Positions 1 through 8,910 of a stretch of 64,000 bases of DNA are shown here, one piece after another. Positions within the stretch are counted from its first letter, which is position 1. Every line of letters begins with the position of its first letter. The stretch lies in the NCBI RefSeq assembly GCF_900128945.1, contig NZ_FQUD01000002.1, forward strand, positions 349,280 through 413,279, in the 5' to 3' direction. Under the pieces are notes generated by a model. The model saw nothing but the letters and a program-made list of their open reading frames with translations. It did no database searches and was not told the origin of the DNA. Source of the DNA: Chryseobacterium sp. OV279. Its GTDB lineage: Bacteria > Bacteroidota > Bacteroidia > Flavobacteriales > Weeksellaceae. The position numbers and the translations under genes are program-made.

Positions 1-800
1 TGATCATGCTGCTGTTTACTGACATAATACAATGTTTTACTGTAATAAAATAAAGCATTGGACGAAGAATCAGGATAGGGTGAGATCATTTTTTCTGCCT
101 TGTCCAGAAACTTTTTTCCAATATCGGGTTTTACCTGATAACAATAATTGGTGGTGATATTCAGATAATTGTAAAATAACTCTGTAGAATGAGGTGCTTT
201 TTTCTCAAGAATATCGAGCGCTTTTGTGTTATAATTGGCGGCTTTTTCAAATTCAGCGTTGTAAGTAAGCATGATTCCGAGCTGAGTGTATAAAAATCCT
301 ATAAGTTTATTGTCGCCATATTTTTCAGCGGTAGGAATGCTTTTTTCAAGCATGGTTTTAATTAAATAAGGATAGCCTTCTTTATTCTTTTGGGTAACGC
401 CGTAGCCATACCAGCACAAAGACTTGTAGAGATCAGCTTTTTTGTCTTTTAATTTTGAAAATTCTTCTATGGCTTTATGATAAAATGTTGCCGCTTTATT
501 TCTATCCTGATCCAGAAAATACTGTCCCTCATAATATTGGTATTTGGCGGCAGTGAACGGATCTTTTCCACCCAGAGCTTTTCCATTATTTAAATATTTT
601 CGGCTTGAAACCGTATCGGTATTTCTGTAATAATTGGATAGCAGAAAACAGGCATCAGCCTTTGAAAGGGGATTCCCATTATTTTTAACCACAAACTCTA
701 AGCTGTCTGTGAATTTTTTCTCATTAAGTGGAAACAGCAGCTGAGCCTGCAGTACAAGGCCTGTCAGCAGGTATAAAAAAAATAATATTCGCTTTATCAT
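1..800 (-). CDS. TPR-repeat protein, N-terminal part (runs off the window)
   Basis: An open frame on the minus strand starts at the ATG at 800-798 and stays open to the window edge, giving at least 266 residues. It begins MIKRILFFLYLLTGLVLQAQ, a signal peptide ending AQ. The rest is alpha-helical, with TPR-like pairs such as AAKYQYYEGQYFLDQDRNKA and AANYNTKALDILEKKA. In this group such N-termini usually precede a transmembrane segment and either a histidine kinase or a helix-turn-helix output domain, but the C-terminus is not visible, so the output is unknown. The reading frame is certain and the function is not. Confidence 0.75.
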   Translation of the reverse strand, partial: MIKRILFFLYLLTGLVLQAQLLFPLNEKKFTDSLEFVVKNNGNPLSKADACFLLSNYYRNTDTVSSRKYLNNGKALGGKDPFTAAKYQYYEGQYFLDQDRNKAATFYHKAIEEFSKLKDKKADLYKSLCWYGYGVTQKNKEGYPYLIKTMLEKSIPTAEKYGDNKLIGFLYTQLGIMLTYNAEFEKAANYNTKALDILEKKAPHSTELFYNYLNITTNYCYQVKPDIGKKFLDKAEKMISPYPDSSSNALFYYSKTLYYVSKQQHD

Positions 801-974
801 TCAATTTAAGACTAAAGGTTGAATGTAATCAAAAAAACACTTAATAAAAATACCTAAAAACCAGTAGAAACAATTACTTTTTTTTAAGGATTGTTTCCTG
901 TTGTCCTGGCTTATAGTTTTGCAGAAGTCTTGTAACAGACCCAAATACTAAACATTGAAAACGATAAATATATA

Positions 975-1481
975 ATGAAAAAAAAGATCTTTTTACTGAG
1001 CTTAATTTCCTTTTTCGGAATTATGAATGCCCAGAGAGTACAAAAGGGAGAAGCTCAGATCAATGCGGGGATTGGTCTTGCCAATGGATGGGGAATGCCC
1101 GTTTATGCAGGCGTTGATTATGGAATCCACAAAGACATCACAGTAGGTGCCGAAGGAAGTTTTGCCACTGAAAAATATTCAGGAGACGTGAAAGGCAGAT
1201 GGATCTCGGTAGGATTGAACGGGAATTACCACTTCAATACCCTGTTGAAAATTCCTAATAAATTTGACGTATATGCCGGTGTCACTCTGGCTTACAACTC
1301 TTTTTCTTACCGTTATAATGGCTCAGACTATGATTATTTCGGAGGAGAGAGTTCAGGAGTAGGTTTTGCAGGACAGGCCGGAGCCCGTTATTATTTTACC
1401 GATCATTTTGCCGTGAATGTAGAAGTAGGAGGGGGAAGTATAGCATCAGGAGGAAAAGCAGGAATTTCATATAAATTTTAA
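975..1481 (+). CDS. Small outer-membrane beta-barrel protein
   Basis: This 168-residue protein has a signal peptide (MKKKIFLLSLISFFGIMNAQ) followed by alternating polar/aromatic strands rich in Gly and Tyr. It ends in a beta strand with a terminal Phe (AGISYKF), the classic end of a BAM-inserted barrel. Its size fits an eight-stranded OmpW/OmpA-like porin-family barrel. It probably sits in the outer membrane, but the ligand or role cannot be read. The next gene, a lipoprotein, starts 24 bp downstream on the same strand, so the two are likely co-transcribed. Confidence 0.75.
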   Translation: MKKKIFLLSLISFFGIMNAQRVQKGEAQINAGIGLANGWGMPVYAGVDYGIHKDITVGAEGSFATEKYSGDVKGRWISVGLNGNYHFNTLLKIPNKFDVYAGVTLAYNSFSYRYNGSDYDYFGGESSGVGFAGQAGARYYFTDHFAVNVEVGGGSIASGGKAGISYKF

Positions 1482-1505
1482 ACACAAATTAATACATTAA
1501 ATCAA

Positions 1506-1919
1506 ATGAAAAAATCAAAAATACAACAGATTATCCAATACACATTAGTACTATTAGTAACAGCAGTCCTTCTGGGATTTTCGACTTCGTGCAGCAAAGA
1601 TGATGACGATGATACGCCGGCCGGAAAAGCGCATAAAGTTGTTTTTAAAGCAACAGCCTCAGCCGGAAGCAATATTGATGTGGCTGTTTATGGATATGAC
1701 AGCACCATCACCACCGCATCAAGCCTTAGTGGAACTACATGGACGAGCCCGGAAATTACAAGCCCAGCAGGTGCTTACAACGTTAATATTGGGGTGAATG
1801 CAACAGGTGCTTCTTCATCATCAACACTTAAGGTACAGATCTACGTAGATGGAGAGTTGAAAAAAGAGGGAACTTCAAGTGGCCAAATACTTTCTGCCAG
1901 TGCCAACTACACATTTTAA
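1506..1919 (+). CDS. Putative surface-exposed lipoprotein
   Basis: This 137-residue protein has a long hydrophobic leader and a lipobox ending FSTSC at Cys29. Right after the Cys comes SKDDDDD. A run of acidic residues just after the lipidated Cys is the lipoprotein export signal known in Capnocytophaga, Flavobacterium and Bacteroides, so surface exposure is a reasonable inference. The remaining ~100 residues are Ser/Thr/Ala-rich and look like one beta-sandwich domain. I recognise no family. It follows the barrel gene at 975-1481 and is followed by a strong terminator at 2055-2090, so the two probably form one transcript. Confidence 0.65.
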   Translation: MKKSKIQQIIQYTLVLLVTAVLLGFSTSCSKDDDDDTPAGKAHKVVFKATASAGSNIDVAVYGYDSTITTASSLSGTTWTSPEITSPAGAYNVNIGVNATGASSSSTLKVQIYVDGELKKEGTSSGQILSASANYTF

Positions 1920-2054
1920 AAACTGAACTTCCAAAAAGAATTAAAACAATCACCAGACACTTAAACATATCTTTTTTATAATAGTTTTTTCATGGCTCTT
2001 CAGAATCAATAATTATGGTAAGAGCATTTTAAAAGTGGTAACTTTCTCTACATG

Positions 2055-2090
2055 AGCCGTGAACTCCTTTCACGGCTTTTATTTTTTTAG
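2055..2090 (+). terminator. Rho-independent terminator
   Basis: The 9-bp stem AGCCGTGAA/TTCACGGCT (2055-2063 with 2069-2077) has a 5-nt loop and is followed by a T-rich tract to 2090. It would end the barrel/lipoprotein transcript. Confidence 0.75.
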
Positions 2091-2156
2091 ACTGATAACG
2101 ACCCTGTTGAAAACTCTACTCAACACTTGTAATATCTTTCTTGATATTCAATAAAG

Positions 2157-2181
2157 AAGAGACTGTCCTGGACAGTCTCTT
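2157..2181 (-). terminator. Terminator hairpin downstream of tyrS
   Basis: A near-perfect 12-bp inverted repeat, AAGAGACTGTCC/GGACAGTCTCTT, lies 24 bp past the tyrS stop codon. T-rich DNA follows on the minus strand. The + side is also T-rich, so it may act in both directions. Confidence 0.65.
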
Positions 2182-2204
2182 TTGGTTGTTATATGCTTAT
2201 ATTC

Positions 2205-3500
2205 TTATTGAGCTTTTACAATAAAGTAGCTTTTCTTACCCTTTTGAAGCAGTAAAAATGTACCGTCAATAAGGTCGCTTTCATTAGCGGTATACGTATC
2301 GTTTACTTTTTCTTTGTTGACAGAAATTGCATTTCCTTTGATTTCTCTCTGAGCTTCACTTTTAGATTTTAAGAACCCTGATTTTTCAGAAAGAAGATCT
2401 ATAATATTTACTCCAATTACATCAGCCTTTGGAAGTTCTTTTTGTGGAACACCGTCAAAAACTTCAAGGAAAGTTTCCTCATCAAGGCTTACCAGATCTT
2501 CAGCAGTAGAACGTCCGAAAAGAATTTCCGAAGCTTTCAGAGCTTTTTCATATTCCTCTCTTCCGTGTACCCAAACCGTTACTTCTTCAGCCAGTTTCTT
2601 TTGAAGTTTTCTTTCGTGAGGAGCCGTTTTGTGCTCTTCCACTAATGCTTCAATTTCTTCTTTTGACAGGAAAGTATAGAATTTAATGAATCTTTCCGCA
2701 TCATCATCCGTAGCATTCAGCCAGAACTGGTAGAATTTGTATGGTGAAGTTTTCTTTTTGTCCAGCCAGTAATTTTCACCGCTTTCAGACTTTCCGAATT
2801 TAGAACCGTCAGCCTTCGTGATCAAAGGAACCGTTAATGCAAACGCTTCTCCCTGAGCTTTTCTGCGGATCAGTTCAGTTCCTGTTGTGATATTTCCCCA
2901 CTGATCAGAACCTCCCATCTGAAGCTTCACATTATTATTTTGGTACAGGTGAAGGAAATCATATCCCTGGATCAGCTGGTACGTGAATTCCGTAAAACTC
3001 ATTCCGTCTGCTCCGCCATCGCCCGAAAATCTCTTTTTTACAGAGTCTTTCGCCATCATATAATTTACGGTGATATTTTTCCCGACATTTTTAGCAAAAT
3101 CAAGGAAAGAAATATTCTTCATCCAGTCGTAATTGTTCACCAATTCAGCTTTATTGGCACCTTCACCTTCGAAATCTAAAAATCTTGAAAGCTGGTTTTT
3201 TAAACAGTCTACATAGTGAAGAAGAGTCGCTTCATCCAGCAGATTTCTTTCTGCAGATTTCCCTGATGGATCTCCGATCATTCCTGTAGCACCTCCTACC
3301 AATGCGATCGGCTTGTGCCCGTGCTGCTGGAAATGTGCTAAAATTTTGATCTGGATAAGACTTCCGATATGCAAAGAATCAGCAGTCGGGTCGAAACCAA
3401 TATATGCAGTAGTTACCTCTTTATTCAGCTGTTCATCGGTTCCAGGCATCATATCGGCAAAAAGACCACGCCATTTTAGTTCTTCTATAAAGGAATTCAT
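2205..3500 (-). CDS. tyrS: Tyrosine--tRNA ligase
   Basis: This 431-residue class I aminoacyl-tRNA synthetase charges tRNA-Tyr in the cytoplasm. The HIGH-type signature is HIGS at residues 44-47 and the KMSKS-type loop is KFGKS near residue 230. The Rossmann core also shows the tyrosine-site block GGSDQWGN. The C-terminal ~70 residues ([20 protein letters not shown]) form the S4-like RNA-binding domain of bacterial TyrRS. Length and layout are normal. It is a single gene with its own promoter element (3529-3536) and terminator (2157-2181), transcribed divergently from the sigma factor. Confidence 0.97.
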   Translation of the reverse strand: MNSFIEELKWRGLFADMMPGTDEQLNKEVTTAYIGFDPTADSLHIGSLIQIKILAHFQQHGHKPIALVGGATGMIGDPSGKSAERNLLDEATLLHYVDCLKNQLSRFLDFEGEGANKAELVNNYDWMKNISFLDFAKNVGKNITVNYMMAKDSVKKRFSGDGGADGMSFTEFTYQLIQGYDFLHLYQNNNVKLQMGGSDQWGNITTGTELIRRKAQGEAFALTVPLITKADGSKFGKSESGENYWLDKKKTSPYKFYQFWLNATDDDAERFIKFYTFLSKEEIEALVEEHKTAPHERKLQKKLAEEVTVWVHGREEYEKALKASEILFGRSTAEDLVSLDEETFLEVFDGVPQKELPKADVIGVNIIDLLSEKSGFLKSKSEAQREIKGNAISVNKEKVNDTYTANESDLIDGTFLLLQKGKKSYFIVKAQ

Positions 3501-3528
3501 CTATACTTTTCTTTAAAATTTTATGGTG

Positions 3529-3536
3529 CAAAGATA
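3529..3536 (-). promoter_or_regulatory. tyrS -7 promoter element
   Basis: The plus strand reads CAAAGATA, which is TATCTTTG on the minus strand, an exact match to the Bacteroidota -7 consensus TAnnTTTG. It predicts a leader of roughly 25 nt before the tyrS ATG. No clear -33 TTTG was seen. Confidence 0.5.
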
Positions 3537-3608
3537 GTAAATTCAGGAGTATAGAGAATAGGTGCCGGAAGGTAAAAAAATGAAAGGATAAAAAGGCTTG
3601 TTTGGCCC

Positions 3609-3639
3609 TTTGCCCTTTCATTTAAAAAAATTATATTTG
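3609..3639 (+). promoter_or_regulatory. Promoter of the ECF sigma factor gene
   Basis: A -33 TTTG (3609-3612) is separated by 19 bp from an exact -7 element, TATATTTG (3632-3639). The start codon at 3646 lies only 6 nt after the -7 element, so the transcript would be leaderless or nearly so. Confidence 0.6.
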
Positions 3640-3645
3640 TTAATA

Positions 3646-4206
3646 ATGAACGACGAACAGCTATTCCTGCTTATTCAAAAGGCCAAAGAAAAGGACCAGA
3701 AAGCCCAGACCAAACTCATCAATGTTTTTTGGGTGGATGTCTTCTCTTTTGTCATGAAGAAAGTAAAAGATGAAAATGATGCAGATGAGATCACGGTGAA
3801 TGTTTTTTCAAAAGTGCTGTCGAAACTGGATATGTACGATCCGCATTTTCAGTTTAAAACCTGGATATTAACCATTGCCCAAAATACGGTCATTGATTTC
3901 TGGAGAAAAAGAGCCCGTGAAAACCAGGACCCGACCGAGAATCTTGATGAGGTGAAAAACCAGTTTGCAAAATCTCCGGAAGAGCTCATGATCTCCAATG
4001 AAGAGCAAAAAAAGATCATCAAAACCATCGAATCGCTGGATGCCAACTATCAGGATATTATCAAATTAAGGTTCTTCGAAGAAAAAAGCATCAAAGAAAT
4101 CGCAGAAGAACTCGGGATTTCCGTTGCCAATACCAAAGTAAGGGTGATGCGTGCCAAGAAAGTCCTGGCAGAACTGCTAAAGAATAATGAATTTGATGAT
4201 AATTAG
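3646..4206 (+). CDS. RNA polymerase ECF-type sigma factor
   Basis: This 186-residue protein has a sigma-70 region 2 (residues ~25-90, with DEITVNVFSKVLSKLDMYDP and FKTWILTIAQNTVIDFWRK) and a region 4 helix-turn-helix (~120-175, LRFFEEKSIKEIAEELGISV). It would direct RNA polymerase to a specific promoter set. The frame is open from 3598, but I take the ATG at 3646 because the -7 element at 3632-3639 lies inside the longer version. No anti-sigma factor gene is adjacent: the next gene converges from the other strand. It is therefore an orphan ECF factor and its regulon is unknown. Confidence 0.88.
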   Translation: MNDEQLFLLIQKAKEKDQKAQTKLINVFWVDVFSFVMKKVKDENDADEITVNVFSKVLSKLDMYDPHFQFKTWILTIAQNTVIDFWRKRARENQDPTENLDEVKNQFAKSPEELMISNEEQKKIIKTIESLDANYQDIIKLRFFEEKSIKEIAEELGISVANTKVRVMRAKKVLAELLKNNEFDDN

Positions 4207-4292
4207 ACTGAGTCCGCAGTGTGGATTTAGTAGTTCAAACCGACAATTAGCAACTCAATCTTAAGAGTATACTATTTACCGGTTCAAAATTT

Positions 4293-4925
4293 TCACAGAT
4301 ACACTTCCTCCTTCGTTTTTGGAAGAACAATCTTTCTCTGATCCTTTTGATTTCTGTTCTGCAGATCAATCTTTAGCCCTTTTTTGATATAAGTTTCCTG
4401 TTTGGATTTCCCATATTCTTTAGTATTTTCCACATCTTTTTTGTAGTTGAGCTGTCCTGTGGAAAGATTAAAATCTACCTCCGCCCAATAATCTCCGGGT
4501 CTGCCGGATTCTGAAGAATAACCGATCAGTTCAAAATGTCCGTTCTGAAATCTGTATTTATCTGTATAGCCCCATTTCCAGCTGCTTCCGCCTGCCTGGG
4601 TAATGCTTAAAATTCCTTTTGAAATACTTGTACTCTGATACGGATCGCCCATCATACCTCCGCCGGCACTTTCCAGAATCGCATTCCTTGATTTACTCAG
4701 GACCATCCATGTTCCTCCACTCTTTTTCTGAATCTGAATTTCACGGATTTTGCCCAGTTCACCTTCATCTTTTGTATTATAAATGACGACTCTTTCAGGA
4801 ATTTGGTCACCGTCAAGATCTCCCTCCACAGTTTCAATAATCTCTGAACCTACCGGCTGAAGCTCTTTCTGAGCAAAGGAAAATGTACTGATAATAACAG
4901 ATGCAGTTAAAAGGATCTTCTTCAT
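4293..4925 (-). CDS. Secreted hypothetical protein with a DxDGD calcium-type loop
   Basis: This 210-residue protein has a signal peptide (MKKILLTASVIISTFSFAQ) and is probably periplasmic or exported. Residues ~35-43 read DLDGDQIPE, the acidic loop found in FG-GAP and EF-hand/dockerin-like calcium sites. This often opens VCBS-like descriptions of the type 'D.D.DG..D.V.Y'. The rest alternates beta strands. I recognise no enzyme motif and make no functional claim. It converges with the sigma factor gene and is separated from lipA by 284 bp that contain a period-7 repeat. Confidence 0.65.
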   Translation of the reverse strand: MKKILLTASVIISTFSFAQKELQPVGSEIIETVEGDLDGDQIPERVVIYNTKDEGELGKIREIQIQKKSGGTWMVLSKSRNAILESAGGGMMGDPYQSTSISKGILSITQAGGSSWKWGYTDKYRFQNGHFELIGYSSESGRPGDYWAEVDFNLSTGQLNYKKDVENTKEYGKSKQETYIKKGLKIDLQNRNQKDQRKIVLPKTKEEVYL

Positions 4926-5093
4926 AGTTTAAATTTGGTCATTTAAAATTACAATTATATTCTGAATTAAGTTTAATGAGGATGGAAACCGGAAGATACT
5001 GCTTGATCAAACTTGGTAAAACAGTATTAAATCTGATAAAGAAGACTTAAAATAGTAATTAAACTGTGCTATAGTTGTGCTTGAGACCTTAAT

Positions 5094-5128
5094 AACTTCC
5101 CTCTTCCAACTTCTGACTTCCTGACTCC
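5094..5128. repeat. Degenerate period-7 array (NACTTCC)
   Basis: Five consecutive heptads read AACTTCC, CTCTTCC, AACTTCT, GACTTCC and TGACTCC. The plus strand is almost free of G. A related array lies at 56705-56732. Confidence 0.6.
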
Positions 5129-5185
5129 ATAAAGATTATCTGTTCCATCAATTTTTCCATTAGATGGTTTCCATGAAAAATTCCT

Positions 5186-5193
5186 TAACTTTG
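5186..5193 (+). promoter_or_regulatory. lipA -7 promoter element
   Basis: TAACTTTG matches TAnnTTTG exactly and lies 16 nt before the lipA ATG, predicting a leader of about 10 nt. The -33 region is not clear. Confidence 0.5.
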
Positions 5194-5209
5194 AACTTCA
5201 ATTTTAGAG

Positions 5210-6076
5210 ATGGAAAATTTAGTTCAAGATACTACCGTTCAAAAACCAAAGTGGATCCGTGTAAAACTTCCTACCGGAAAAAACTACAGGGAGCTTAGGA
5301 CTTTGGTCGACAAATATAAATTAAATACCATATGCCAGAGCGGAAGCTGTCCGAATATGGGTGAATGCTGGGGAGAAGGAACGGCAACGTTCATGATCTT
5401 AGGAAATATCTGTACCAGAAGCTGCGGATTCTGCGGGGTAAAAACAGGAAAACCGCTTGATGTGAATTGGGATGAGCCTGAAAAAGTGGCCCGTTCTATC
5501 AAATTAATGAAGATCAAGCATGCTGTTCTTACGTCTGTAGACCGTGATGACCTGAAAGATATGGGTTCCATCCTTTGGGGTGAAACGGTGAATGCTGTAA
5601 GAAGAATTTCTCCGGGAACCACGATGGAAACACTTATTCCGGACTTCCAGGGGCTTACCAAGCACCTTGACAGACTGGTAGACGTAGCTCCTGAAGTGAT
5701 TTCTCACAATATGGAAACCGTAAAACGTTTAACAAGAGAAGTGAGAATTCAGGCTAAATATGAGCGAAGCTTAGAAGTATTGAGATACTTGAAAGAAGCA
5801 GGCCAGAGAAGAACAAAAACAGGAGTAATGCTAGGTTTGGGCGAAACTAAGGATGAAGTTTTACAAACCATTGAAGACATCAGAAATGCAAACGTTGATG
5901 TTATTACACTTGGACAGTATCTTCAGCCTACCAAAAAACATTTACCGGTGAAAAAATTCATTACACCGGAAGAGTTTGATGAGTTGGGAGACTTTGCCAG
6001 AAGCTTAGGTTTCAGACATGTAGAAAGCTCACCTTTAGTAAGAAGTTCTTACCACGCTGAAAAGCATATACACTAA
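5210..6076 (+). CDS. lipA: Lipoyl synthase
   Basis: This 288-residue radical SAM enzyme inserts two sulfurs into octanoyl-protein to make the lipoyl cofactor of 2-oxoacid dehydrogenases and the glycine cleavage system. It has both iron-sulfur motifs of the family: the auxiliary cluster CX4CX5C at Cys42/47/53 and the radical SAM CX3CX2C at Cys68/72/75 (CTRSCGFC). The C-terminal RSSYHAE supplies the conserved Ser that ligates the auxiliary cluster. Length is normal. It is monocistronic here, with a terminator directly downstream and no lipB beside it. Confidence 0.97.
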   Translation: MENLVQDTTVQKPKWIRVKLPTGKNYRELRTLVDKYKLNTICQSGSCPNMGECWGEGTATFMILGNICTRSCGFCGVKTGKPLDVNWDEPEKVARSIKLMKIKHAVLTSVDRDDLKDMGSILWGETVNAVRRISPGTTMETLIPDFQGLTKHLDRLVDVAPEVISHNMETVKRLTREVRIQAKYERSLEVLRYLKEAGQRRTKTGVMLGLGETKDEVLQTIEDIRNANVDVITLGQYLQPTKKHLPVKKFITPEEFDELGDFARSLGFRHVESSPLVRSSYHAEKHIH

Positions 6077-6093
6077 AAATATAGAAAATATAG

Positions 6094-6126
6094 CCGCTTC
6101 ATTTTTGGAGCGGTTTTTTTGTTTTT
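6094..6126 (+). terminator. lipA terminator
   Basis: The stem CCGCTTC/GGAGCGG (one G-T pair) is followed by a run of seven T, 18 bp after the lipA stop codon. Confidence 0.85.
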
Positions 6127-6197
6127 AAATTAGAAGAGTAAAATATTTCTGATAAAATTCAATAGGGGTGGGCTTTAGCCAAAATTTACATTATTTT

Positions 6198-6562
6198 CAT
6201 AAGCGTCTATGAAAATCCGTGTTAAAAAAATAACCACAAAAGTTACAAAAGCTTTTTAACACTTAAGTTATTTTAAGTTTAATTAGTTTGCGAATAAGAA
6301 GGTCACATAAGTTTTAAAAAAAAAATCAAAGATTTTTATTCAGAATACTATCCATAAACATCTGTGAAAATCTGTGTAATCTGTGTTTAAAAAAATAACC
6401 ACAAAAGTCACAAAAGCTTTTTTAACACTTAAGTTATTTGAAGTTTAAAAACTTCATAAATAACAAGAACACATTAGTTTTAAGAAAAAATCAAAGATTT
6501 TTATTAATGATATTATCCGTAAACATCTGTGTCAATCTGTGCAATTTGTGGTTAAAAAAATA
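6198..6562. repeat. Tandem repeat, 165-bp period, about 2.2 copies
   Basis: Landmarks recur exactly 165 bp apart. ATCAAAGATTTTTATT occurs at 6325 and again at 6490. The block TAACCACAAAAGT starts at 6231 and 6396, with a truncated version at 6561. The phrase CCGTAAACATCTGTG/CCATAAACATCTGTG starts at 6353 and 6518. The first copy has a 10-bp deletion near its start. The whole 504-bp gap between lipA and the AraC gene is filled by this array and by AT-rich DNA; no coding sequence is visible. Confidence 0.85.
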
Positions 6563-6580
6563 CTAATCGGAAACACAAAT

Positions 6581-7441
6581 CTAACCTCCAATTTCAATAT
6601 TCTTCAAATATTTTTTCCTGAATTCCGACGGCGTTTCACCCGTATGCTGTTTGAAAAGCTTATTGAAATAGGACAAACTTTCAAATCCCACCTGAAAGCA
6701 AACCTCCGTCACAGAATAATCCTTCAGTAGAAATATTTTAGCTTGATTGATCCTGTAATTATTGACAAACTCCGTGAAGGTCATATTCGTCTGCTTTTTA
6801 AAATAGCGGCAGAAAGCAGGTGTGCTTAGACTGACGATCTTTGCAATTTCGTTGACGTTTGGTTTTTTATCATAATTTTCATGAATATAATCGTAGATGG
6901 TTCCCATTCTGATCTTGTCATTCAGGAACCACTTTATCCTTGTGTCTTCTTTGTTTAGCTCTTTTACTTCGTCTGTGGCGGCGAGGATTTGTAAAATTTC
7001 AATCAGCCCCATGAGAGAATCGAACGAGTTTTTATCTTTAATCTCATTGAGCTTCTCGACAACCGTTTTCTTCGTTTCTCCTGAGAAGGAAAGTCCCAGA
7101 TAGGATCTTTCCAAAAGTTTTTTGATGTTGTCAAACTCAGGAACCGGGAAAATAATGTCCTGAAGAAAATTTTCTCTCATCTGCAGAACAAGCTGTCTGC
7201 ATTCCGTCTGGATGCCATAATCGAAATTAAGGTGCGGAACATTGGAGCCAATCAGCAACAAATCACTTTCTGTAAAACCTGAAATATCACGGCCTACGTG
7301 GCGGATTCCATTGACGGCTTCCACATAGACCAGTTCGATTTCGGGATGATGATGCCAAAAAAAACAGTTCTTTAAAGACGGTGAAAAAAGCTTAAATGAT
7401 TTTCCTTTTTCAAATTCTATAACCTCTTTCTGGATTTTCAT
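6581..7441 (-). CDS. AraC-family transcriptional regulator
   Basis: This 286-residue protein has an N-terminal cupin-like sensor domain (WHHHPEIELVYVE near residue 30, typical of AraC effector pockets). Its C-terminal double helix-turn-helix spans ~185-282 (VNEIAKIVSLSTPAFCRYFKK and VTEVCFQVGFESLSYFNKLFKQHTG as landmarks). It lies head-to-head with the MFS exporter gene across a 195-bp gap, the usual arrangement of a regulator that controls its transporter in response to the transported compound. The ligand is unknown. Confidence 0.92.
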   Translation of the reverse strand: MKIQKEVIEFEKGKSFKLFSPSLKNCFFWHHHPEIELVYVEAVNGIRHVGRDISGFTESDLLLIGSNVPHLNFDYGIQTECRQLVLQMRENFLQDIIFPVPEFDNIKKLLERSYLGLSFSGETKKTVVEKLNEIKDKNSFDSLMGLIEILQILAATDEVKELNKEDTRIKWFLNDKIRMGTIYDYIHENYDKKPNVNEIAKIVSLSTPAFCRYFKKQTNMTFTEFVNNYRINQAKIFLLKDYSVTEVCFQVGFESLSYFNKLFKQHTGETPSEFRKKYLKNIEIGG

Positions 7442-7636
7442 CTTGTTCTCATTTGATTGATTCTGATTTTAAAATTACATAAAAAGGTTAATATGGAGCA
7501 AGTTTTTATCATCTCAGGAGAAGTAAAAGCCAATATTTCTTGCCATTTTTGCACTTTCAAAATAAAGGTGGGATACTGTTTTTATTTTTCAGAAAAAATC
7601 ATTTAAAATTTAATTCGAAAAAGAAGTTTACTCACA

Positions 7637-8839
7637 ATGAAGATTGATAAAAGAATAATACCGCTGGCCATAGGCGGACTGGGAATCGGAACTACGGAAT
7701 TTACCGTCATGGGACTGCTTCCTGATATTGCGAATACCCTCAAGATTTCCATTCCTGAAGCAGGACATTTAATCTCGGCTTATGCAATGGGAGTGGTGAT
7801 TGGAGCACCTATCCTGATTGGATATTCCGTGAAATTTCCACCTAAAAAAGTACTGATGGTCTTAATGATCCTCTTCACCCTATTCAACGGACTTTCTGCA
7901 GTAATGCCGGATTACACGAGCATGCTGATCATGAGATTTATGTCCGGCCTTCCTCACGGAGCATTTTTCGGAGTAGGAACAGTAGTAGCATCCCGGATGG
8001 CTGGAAAAGGGAAGGAGGCATTTTATATATCCTTAATGTTTACCGGGCTTACGGTGGCCAATCTGATTATGGTTCCGCTCGTTACCTATATCGGACATGC
8101 TTATCACTGGAAACTTTACTTTGCCATTGTAGCGTTAATCGGCCTTTTCGCGATATTATTCCTGAAATTATGGCTTCCTGCCATCGAATCAAATCAGGAT
8201 ACGCATTTTCTGGAAGAACTGAAATTCCTTAAAAATAAACAGTCGTGGCTGGTATTGGGAATTACAGCGATCGGATTTGGTGGACTTTTCACCTGGTTTA
8301 GCTATATCACACCGTTAATGACCATTGTTGCCGGAATCCAAAGCAATCAAATGGCCTATGTCATGATTCTTGCCGGCGCAGGAATGGTGGTTGGGAACCT
8401 TGCCGGAGGATTTATTTCCGACCGTCTCGGGCCTGAAAAAACATGTGCATTATTGATTTTCCTGATGATGATCTCTCTGGGAGGGGTGTTTTTATTTGCC
8501 GAACATCAGAATATAGCGCTGATTCTGACATTTATCTGCGGAGCGCTGTCAATGTCGGTTGCCGCACCTATTAATATCATGATGATGAAAGCGGCCCCAA
8601 AAAGTGAAATGATGGCTGCAGCGTTTATGCAGGCTGCTTTTAATATTGCCAATGCGATGGGTGCCTTTTTAGGAGGAATTCCTTTAGAATATGGATTCTC
8701 ATTCAAATACCCTTCACTGGTAGGAGTGGGGATGACGTTCATAGGTCTTGCCATAAGCTTAAGATACAGATATCTGTATGGCAAAGAAACTCCTGATAAT
8801 GACGACACGGCTGTAGAATGTGTGCCTTGTGATAAATAA
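7637..8839 (+). CDS. MFS transporter, DHA1/AraJ-like exporter
   Basis: This 400-residue inner-membrane protein has about 12 transmembrane helices. The N-terminal GIGTTEFTVMGLLPDIA is the signature of the DHA1 drug/sugar efflux branch (AraJ, YdhP, Cml-like). The loop 2-3 motif is degenerate (IGYSVKFPPKK), as in that branch. It probably exports a small molecule by proton antiport. The divergent AraC-family gene is its likely regulator. The tail, with CVPCDK, is hydrophilic. The substrate cannot be inferred. Confidence 0.9.
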   Translation: MKIDKRIIPLAIGGLGIGTTEFTVMGLLPDIANTLKISIPEAGHLISAYAMGVVIGAPILIGYSVKFPPKKVLMVLMILFTLFNGLSAVMPDYTSMLIMRFMSGLPHGAFFGVGTVVASRMAGKGKEAFYISLMFTGLTVANLIMVPLVTYIGHAYHWKLYFAIVALIGLFAILFLKLWLPAIESNQDTHFLEELKFLKNKQSWLVLGITAIGFGGLFTWFSYITPLMTIVAGIQSNQMAYVMILAGAGMVVGNLAGGFISDRLGPEKTCALLIFLMMISLGGVFLFAEHQNIALILTFICGALSMSVAAPINIMMMKAAPKSEMMAAAFMQAAFNIANAMGAFLGGIPLEYGFSFKYPSLVGVGMTFIGLAISLRYRYLYGKETPDNDDTAVECVPCDK

Positions 8840-8910
8840 GAAATAGATAAAAAGTGAAGTAGATACATGGAATAATGGGATCAATTTCAAAAATTGGGGA
8901 GCGGATACGT

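Noticed and set aside
5021..5028. Single ACTTGGTA near the gene at 4293
   Set aside because: No second copy exists 21 bp away in either direction and the distance to the ATG (96 bp) differs, so it is probably chance.
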